From: Girardinichthys multiradiatus
Lineage: Eukaryota > Chordata > Actinopteri > Cyprinodontiformes > Goodeidae
Length of the DNA stretch: 64,000 bases
Assembly (NCBI RefSeq): GCF_021462225.1
Contig: NC_061796.1
Location: 46,104,891 to 46,168,890 of the forward strand
Direction of reading: 5' to 3'
Under the pieces are notes generated by a model that was given only the letters and a program-made list of their open reading frames with translations, was not told where the DNA came from and ran no database searches. Numbering within the stretch: the stretch's first letter is position 1; the number at the start of each line of letters is the position of its first letter. Below are positions 10,247-19,200 of this stretch, one piece after another. Made by a program: the position numbers and the translations under genes.

Positions 10247-13200
10247 GTAAAAACAGTCTGATTCCAACTAAGGCCTCATGTGGTTTCTGTGGTCAGGAAA
10301 GGTGCATTTCCTGCCTTAAAGCAAATATAAATCTCTGGACTGAAGTCTGGTTTGTAGTTTTTGTAGCTTGGCATCAACACAATTCTTCTAAATCACACAG
10401 GTTTAGTTTTCCTGCTCCTTTTATGACCAAAAGCCTGCAGGAAAAAAAGAAATCTTGACGTCACCCTCATGCGCCCACAGGGTCGCTCAGGTTTTTTACC
10501 ATCAGTTTTCCACCTGTTACAGATGCAGCCAGCACTCCCTAACATCTGAAGTGATTATCTCTGCATGCATGCATGTTTTCTTGCTTCATGCAGAAAACCA
10601 TCATTGAGAGAAGTAATTTTCTATAAAAACCCTGCGGCTGATTATGAATGAGGTGGTGGAGGCGAGACAGAGATGGTTGCATTTTCTGCTGTAGGTTTTA
10701 TCAATGAAGCTTACCTTCAAACTCAGAGCTGTGGCTGTGCTCCACCTACTGTCCAAATTGAGGAACTGCATCTTTTCTGTTCAGCGTTCAGTTGCGCATA
10801 TCATAAACTAAACTAAATGTCTTTTTCTCTCTCCTTCTCTTTTCCAGCTGGACGTTAACTTGGGCGATACGAAGAAGCAGCTGCAGGATGAGATGCTGAG
10901 GAGGGTGGATGCAGAAAACCGCCTGCAGACCCTGAGGGAGGAGCTGGACTTCCAGAAGAATGTCTATAACGAGGTGTGTGCTCCTCACCTCAACATTTCT
11001 ACAGGTCCTTCTCAAAATATTAGCATATTGTGATAAAGTTCATTATTTTCCATAATGTCATGATGAAAATTTAACATTCATATATTTTAGATTCATTGCA
11101 CACTAACTGAAATATTTCAGGTCTTTTATTGTCTTAATACGGATGATTTTGGCATACAGCTCATGAAAACCCAAAATTCCTATCTCACAAAATTAGCATA
11201 TCATTAAAAGGGTCTCTAAACGAGCTATGAACCTAATCATCTGAATCAACGAGTTAACTCTAAACACCTGCAAAAGATTCCTGAGGCCTTTAAAACTCCC
11301 AGCCTGGTTCATCACTCAAAACCCCAATCATGGGTAAGACTGCCGACCTGACTGCTGTCCAGAAGGCCACTATTGACACCCTCAAGCAAGAGGGTAAGAC
11401 ACAGAAAGACATTTCTGAACAAATAGGCTGTTCCCAGAGTGCTGTATCAAGGCACCTCAGTGGGAAGTCTGTGGGAAGGAAAAAGTGTGGCAGAAAACGC
11501 TGCACAACGAGAAGAGGTGACCGGACCCTGAGGAAGATTGTGGAGAAGGGCCGATTCCAGACCTTGGGGGACCTGCGGAAGCAGTGGACTGAGTCTGGAG
11601 TAGAAACATCCAGAGCCACCGTAAACAGGCGTGTGCAGGAAATGGGCTACAGGTGCCGCATTCCCCAGGTCAAGCCACCTTTGAACCAGAAACAGCGGCA
11701 GAAGCGCCTGACCTGGGCTACAGAGAAGCAGCACTGGACTGTTGCTCAGTGGTCCAAAGTACTTTTTTTGGATGAAAGCAAATTCTGCATGTCATTTGGA
11801 AATCAAGATGCCAGAGTCTGGAGGAAGACTGGGGAGAAGGAAATGACAAAATGCCAGAAGTCCAGTGTCAAGTACCCACAGTCAGTGATGGTCTGGGGTG
11901 CCGTGTCAGCTGCTGGTGTTGGTCCACTGTGTTTTATCAAGGGCAGGGTCAATGCAGCTAGCTATCAGGAGATTTTGGAGCACTTCATGCTTCCATCTGC
12001 TGAAAAGCTTTATGGAGATGAAGATTTCATTTTTCAGCACGACCTGGCACCTGCTCACAGTGCCAAAACCACTGGTAAATGGTTTACTGACCATGGTATC
12101 ACTGTGCTCAATTGGCCTGCCAACTCTCCTGACCTGAACCCCATAGAGAATCTGTGGGATATTGTGAAGAGAACGTTGAGAGACTCAAGACCCAACACTC
12201 TGGATGAGCTAAAGGCCGCTATCGAAGCATCCTGGGCCTCCATAAGACCTCAGCAGTGCCACAGGCTGATTGCCTCCATGCCACGCCGCATTGAAGCAGT
12301 CATTTCTGCCAAAGGATTCCCGACCAAGTATTGAGTGCATAACTGTACATGATTATTTGAAGGTTGACGTTTTTTGTATTAAAAACACTTTTCTTTTATT
12401 GGTCGGATGAAATATGCTAATTTTGTGAGATAGGAATTTTGGGTTTTCATGAGCTGTATGCCAAAATCATCCATATTAAGACAATAAAAGACCTGAAATA
12501 TTTCAGTTAGTGTGCAATGAATCTAAAATATATGAATGTTAAATTTTCATCATGACATTATGGAAAATAATGAACTTTATCACAATATGCTAATATTTTG
12601 AGAAGGACCTGTATTTTATTTCAGTTTGCATCTTTTCTGCAGGGTGTTTATTTTCTTCTAAGAAACTACTGGCTGGTTCTGCATTTCTCCTCCAGAGGTG
12701 CTTTGCTGGTGCACTTTTTTCACCTTCCTTCAAGTGATTTCACTAAAAACTCGTTGCTGTGATTCATGCTTTCTTCCTATAATTACCTTTTAATCTTTTG
12801 TCGGTTATGGTAGCAGCCAATCAAAAGTAGACTAAGATTCCGTTTAAATTTGATGATAATCTGCTTATAGATTTTTCTGCCGCAGCTCTAAAGTAATTCC
12901 AGCACAGCAGTTGACTGATCAATACAATTATGTCTACAGAGGTCTCTACAGAAAGATGGATTAATGTTGTTTCAATGCTGAAAATGCATAATAAATGGAG
13001 ATGAGTTAGAATTTCTTTAGACTGGTGTTCTTCAGCAGCCTCTGTTTGAATGCCTCTTGTTTCGTGCAGGAGCTGCGCGAGTCCAAGCGTCGACACGAGT
13101 CTCGGATCGTAGAGATCGACGGCGGTAGGCAGCAGGAGTTTGAAAGCATGCTGTCCGATGCTCTGAGTGATCTGAGGGCGCAGCACGAGCAGCAGGTTTA

Positions 13201-16200
13201 CATCTACAAGGAGGAGCTGGAGAAGACCTACAACTCCAAGGTAGGAGGCACAGCTCTGTCGCCACCTACAGGTGTCCAGCAGTTTGATTTAAGAAAAATA
13301 AAAAGCCTTTAGATGATGCAATGTTCGGCCCTACTTAATTCAGAATCCCCAAGAAAAATGAGTCTAACAAGCGCAACTGCTGCTCTGGTAATAAGGAATT
13401 TGAATGAAGAGTTTTTTTCTGCCTGAAATTGAATTCCAAATAAAAGTGTTGCTGAAATAGATTTTTTTGTTTTTTGTTGGAGGAAAAATCTACATCTCAG
13501 ATGGTTGGAGGAAGTGAGACGTTTATATTGCTCAGAATATTATTTAAAGCAGATTAGAACAGAAAAAAACATGAATTAAGAGCAGAAACAAACTCTTCGG
13601 TAAATAAGATGTCAAATATTTATTTACAATTTCTTTCAGTATTCTAAACATTATAAAAGTAACTTTGTTCAATGAAATAAAATGAAAAACCTCAACTTCA
13701 GTGCTTGAGCAAAGACTGGTATAAATGAAAGTTTTTATATTAAAGACTGTGTCGCTGTCTTATGTTTCCATCTCCATATTCCAGCTGGACAACGCCCGTC
13801 AGTCAGCGGAGAGAAACAGCAACATGGTCGGAGCCGCTCACGAAGAGTTGCAGCAGACCCGAGTCCGTCTGGAGGGCATGACGTCTCAGCTGACTCAGCT
13901 GCAGAAACAGGTACCCACTCCTCCTCCTAGTGCTCTTACTGAACCCAAGCATCCATCAGTCGCCGTTTTTTTCTCTGACCGAACATCATCTCTGTGTGTT
14001 TGCAACAGCTGACGGCCAGCGAGTCCAAAGCCCGGGAGCTGGAGGAGTCTCTGGCGCGAGAGCGGGACCTGATGAGGCGTCGCTTGGAGGATAAAGACAG
14101 AGAAATGGCAGAGATCCGAGCACGGATGCAGCAGCAGCTGGACGAGTACCAGGAGCTGCTGGACATCAAGCTGGCACTGGATATGGAGATCAGTGCTTAC
14201 AGGAAGCTCCTGGAGGGAGAGGAGGAGAGGTGAGTCGAAGTTTGAGTTAAATATGAAAATGTGGGACAACCAGAAAGCTGCTGGAGGAGAAGCTAGAATG
14301 CTAACAAGCCACAGAAGGATTGGATGTTGGCAGAAATAGGTGGATGCTAAGAACAAATTGTTGGATGGTGTTAGATAGATGATGTCCAGAAGGGTGTAGA
14401 TGTTTTTTTATCTCCACAGCAGTCTGGATAAAACCCTCATCCTCTATAAATATAGTGGTTTTACCCAGCTAACTTAGTTTATACTAAACCTTCATATTAC
14501 CAGCAGATTTATCATGTTTGAGACTCCCTGCAGCAGGGACTCATTTTGTCCTCTTTTACAGACTTAGAAGTTTCTTCAGCGTGGTCCCAGATGGGCCAGA
14601 TTTATATGCATTTGCATGAACCTGAAAGACACTTAAAGACCAAATATTTAGTGAAAAGGTCTCAGAACCAATACAAACAGAATCTTCTTTAAGATGGTTC
14701 AGATTTAAGGAAGTTTTAGTGTACTTTAGAGACCAATTGGTTTTTCTCTCATCCACTCAATGTTCATACGTATACATAGTCCCCCACTAAGGACCAGACC
14801 TTTTGTAGCCCTCTGGTTCAAATCCTAGCTGGATATATGGTCAGTCCTCTTGACAGAACCGAGTCAAGTTGGTGTCCTGGCACAGACCCGGGTTTTCAAT
14901 AAAAACCTGTTTGGGATCATTGTCCCGTTGGAGCGCCTGACTGTGTCCAAGATTTCACTTTGTGCAACTCATCAGTACCACTGGCAGAGAAGCAGACCCA
15001 AAGCATGATGCTACCACCATCATGCCTGACACTTGACTTAAAATTCTCACCTTAACTCTTTCAAGCATACTTCTTCTTCTAGTGGCCAATAACTGTTTGT
15101 CTCATCTGAGCATCAAACCTTCAGAAGGAACTTGGCTTGTCTGCGTGGTTCAGCGGCACATTTCAGTGGAGTTCGAATGTGTTTGTTCAGTCTGGAACAA
15201 GTGATTTTCAAGTGATTTCAGTCCATGGTGAGGGAAAAGTGTTCCTCCAGTATCTTTCAGTTCACGGCAGGCTTGATCCTTGATGTTTCCTGAACATCCT
15301 CACCAGTTTTCCTCCATCTGAGGGACAGTTTTCTTCCCAACTTTGTCAAGGTGGCGCCACATCTGAATAACATATGGTTGCTTGAATAAATGAATCTTTA
15401 GGTGGAAACGGCTTCTAAAGACTTAACCAACTTGTGTAGATCTAAGATTCTCTTCCTTATTTCTTGGCTGAGTTCTTTGGACCTTCCCATTGGACTGGTC
15501 CGCCCAGTGAGTTCTGTTGAACCGAACCTTTTTTATGCAGCAAAGAGAAACTGCAAGCTGCACTCAATCATGATCACTAACCAGGAGCTAACAGAAGCTT
15601 CGGCATCACTTATTAAAAGATTTAACTGAATGTTTGTATGTATGTGGATCATTTTCAGCATGTCTGGATCCGAAGAAATCACTGAGGAATCCAACCATTG
15701 CTTTTTTTTTTTTTTTTTTCAATCATTGAAGAGGTTTTGTTGATAGAAACGTCTGGTTGCATATTTAAAGAAGGTTAATATGATTGAAAGTCTTTATGTA
15801 TTTTCACACCTTAAATACAGCATTAGAAAATAAGATCAACATAAACAATCATTCATACCAAGCACTGGTTAGTGTGGCATAGAGTTTGTTAATATAGGTT
15901 TCATTTGATGTAATTTGAAGTGAGTTTCAGATATTTGCAGGTGAAAAAATCTGAGATCTGCTTCATTTCTAAAGTGTTCAGAAACAGTTGAATCAATAAA
16001 AGTAGCAAAGTCCAAACTGTTTGTTTTACTGTCTGACCCAGCATATTGAAGGTATCCCTGTGTCCCCCCTAGGCTCCGCTTGTCCCCCAGCCCTTCGTCC
16101 ACAAAGGTCACGGTGACCCGGTCATCCGGCTCGGGCCACGGCAGCCGCCTGATCCTTTCCTCTGCCGCTGCAGCCTCCAGCAGCCGTAACTCGTCCAGCG

Positions 16201-19200
16201 CCAGCAAGAAGCGCCGGCTCAACGACAATGACAGCGAGACCTCCAGCATGGTGGGCGGTACCGTCACCAAGACCCGGATCAGTCAGCAGGCCTCTGCCAG
16301 CGGGCGCATTACTGTGGACGAGGTCGACCTGGAGGGGAAGTACATCCGTCTGAACAACAAGGCCGACGAGGTAACTGTTCCTCTGCTGCCTCCCAAACTG
16401 GGAACTTTTTACATCACTGTCTGCGGGCTTTATGCTCCCTCTCCTCCGGGTTTGTGTGTTCAAGTATGTTGATGAAAATCCAGACCATAAAGTCCTAAAA
16501 AGTAAAAGTATTCATACAGGTCCTTCTCAAAATATTAGCATATTGTGATAAAGTTCATTATTTTCCATAATGTCATGATGAAAATTTAACATTCATATAT
16601 TTTAGATTCATTGCACACTAACTGAAATATTTCAGGTCTTTTATTGTCTTAATACGGATGATTTTGGCATACAGCTCATGAAAACCCAAAATTCCTATCT
16701 CACATAATTAGCATATTTCATCCGACCAATAAAAGAAAAGTGTTTTTAATACAAAAAACGTCAACCTTCAAATAATCATGTACAGTTATGCACTCAATAC
16801 TTGGTCAGGAATCCTTTGGCAGAAATGACTGCTTCAATGCGGCGTGGCATGGAGGCAATCAGCCTGTGGCACTGCTGAGGTCTTATGGAGGCCCAGGATG
16901 CTTCGATAGCGGCCTTTAGCTCATCCAGAGTGTTGGGTCTTGAGTCTCTCAACGTTCTCTTCACAATATCCCACAGATTCTCTATGGGGTTCAGGTCAGG
17001 AGAGTTGGCAGGCCAATTGAGCACAGTGATACCATGGTCAGTAAACCATTTACCAGTGGTTTTGGCACTGTGAGCAGGTGCCAGGTCGTGCTGAAAAATG
17101 AAATCTTCATCTCCATAAAGCTTTTCAGCAGATGGAAGCATGAAGTGCTCCAAAATCTCCTGATAGCTAGCTGCATTGACCCTGCCCTTGATAAAACACA
17201 GTGGACCAACACCAGCAGCTGACACGACACCCCAGACCATCACTGACTGTGGGTACTTGACACTGGACTTCTGGCATTTTGGCATTTCCTTCTCCCCAGT
17301 CTTCCTCCAGACTCTGGCACCTTGATTTCCGAATGACATGCAGAATTTGCTTTCATCCGAAAAAAGTACTTTGGACCACTGAGCAACAGTCCAGTGATGC
17401 TTCTCTGTAGCCCAGGTCAGGCGCTTCTGCCGCTGTTTCGGGTTCAAAAGTGGCTTGACCTGGGGAATGCGGCACCTGTAGCCCATTTCCTGCACACGCC
17501 TGTGCACGGTGGCTCTGGATGTTTCTACTCCAGACTCAGTCCACTGCTTCCGCAGGTCCCCCAAGGTCTGGAATCGGCCCTTCTCCACAATCTTCCTCAG
17601 GGTCCGGTCACCTCTTCTCGTTGTGCAGCGTTTTCTGCCACACTTTTTCCTTCCCACAGACTTCCCACTGAGGTGCCTTGATACAGCACTCTGGGAACAG
17701 CCTATTCGTTCAGAAATGTCTTTCTGTGTCTTACCCTCTTGCTTGAGGGTGTCAATAGTGGCCTTCTGGACAGCAGTCAGGTCGGCAGTCTTACCCATGA
17801 TTGGGGTTTTGAGTGATGAACCAGGCTGGGAGTTTTAAAGGCCTCAGGAATCTTTTGCAGGTGTTTAGAGTTAACTCGTTGATTCAGATGATTAGGTTCA
17901 TAGCTCGTTTAGAGACCCTTTTAATGATATGCTAATTTTGTGTGATAGGAATTTTGGGTTTTCATGAGCTGTATGCCAAAATCATCGGTATTAAGACAAT
18001 AAAATACCTGAAATATTTCAGTTAGTGTGCAATGAATCTAAAATATATGAATGTTAAATTTTCATCATGACACTATGGAAAATAATGAACTTTATCACAA
18101 TATGCTAATATTTTGAGAAGGACCTGTACTTGGGGGTGTAGCAGTACATCCAGTTAGAGGTGATACATGATGTCTGATCCGTTCCAAGACGAGACAAGAT
18201 TGTGTTTTTTGAGTTAAGGTTTCATGAATAACCAGCTTTGTTCACAATGGAGAAATTATCTCTGCATTTAACCCATCCTTTAGGGAGCAGTGGGCTGCCA
18301 TTGTGCGGCGCTCGGGGAGCATTCAGGGGCGTCAGAGTGGCAGGCTGTGGGATTCGAACCAGGGTACTTGTGGCCTCTCCAGGACGCAAATGTTCTGCTC
18401 TCTAACCACTAGAGCACCACTCCCCGGGAGTGCTTGGAAAACGCTTCCTGTGTGTCTTTTTAGAAATAAATTAAAGGTTTCAATGATTTTGAAAGGTGTT
18501 TTAAACAGTTTCTGCTCAGTGTAGAGTGATACAGTTCATAATTATAAAACAAATAATGATGACATTTTCATAGGCCATTTTTTTCACATTTGTCTGCAGA
18601 GATTAAATTAAACATGGCTGAACTCACCAATTAGTTGAACTCGGAAGGCATGTGGATGCACAGGGTTTCATTTGAGGGGCTGAATGCAAATGCCTGCCAC
18701 CCTTTTCAGTATACAAAGTGTCTGTCACATAAATTTACCTGCCTAATAAACATTTTTCTCCCTGTTCACCTTTCTGTCCTTCAGGACCAATTGCTGGGCA
18801 ACTGGCAGCTGAAGAGACAAGTTGGCAATAGCAATCCCATCATCTACAAGTTTCCCAGCAAGTTTACTCTCAAGGCCGGAGCCACTGTGACTGTGAGTTC
18901 ACCTCATGGGTTGCTTGATTGTTCTGGTAAACCAGAACCCAATCAGTGATTAACTCTGACCCAAACTCTGCAGGTCTGGGCTGCATCTGGTGGAGGAACC
19001 CACAACCCTCCCACTGATCTGGTCTGGAAGAGCCAGGCTTCCTGGGGCGCCGGCGACCTCCTGCAGACCACCCTCATCAGTGCCGGCGGAGAGGTTTGAT
19101 TCCAAATCTTCCAGGTTTTATTTTGTTTTTCTTTCAGTTTCCAAGTCTGAACGTTTTTCTTTCTGGATCCATCAACAGGAAATGGCCTCGAGGAAAGTCA

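Noticed and set aside
11447..11734. Antisense frames inside the Tc1 transposase genes (and in copies 1 and 3)
   Set aside because: Shadows of the transposase coding sequence, repeated identically in all three copies.
18345..18425. Possible tRNA gene (good box B sequence)
   Set aside because: Box A and box B-like sequences are present but no cloverleaf closes, and related copies occur at 48437-48560. It is a SINE head.
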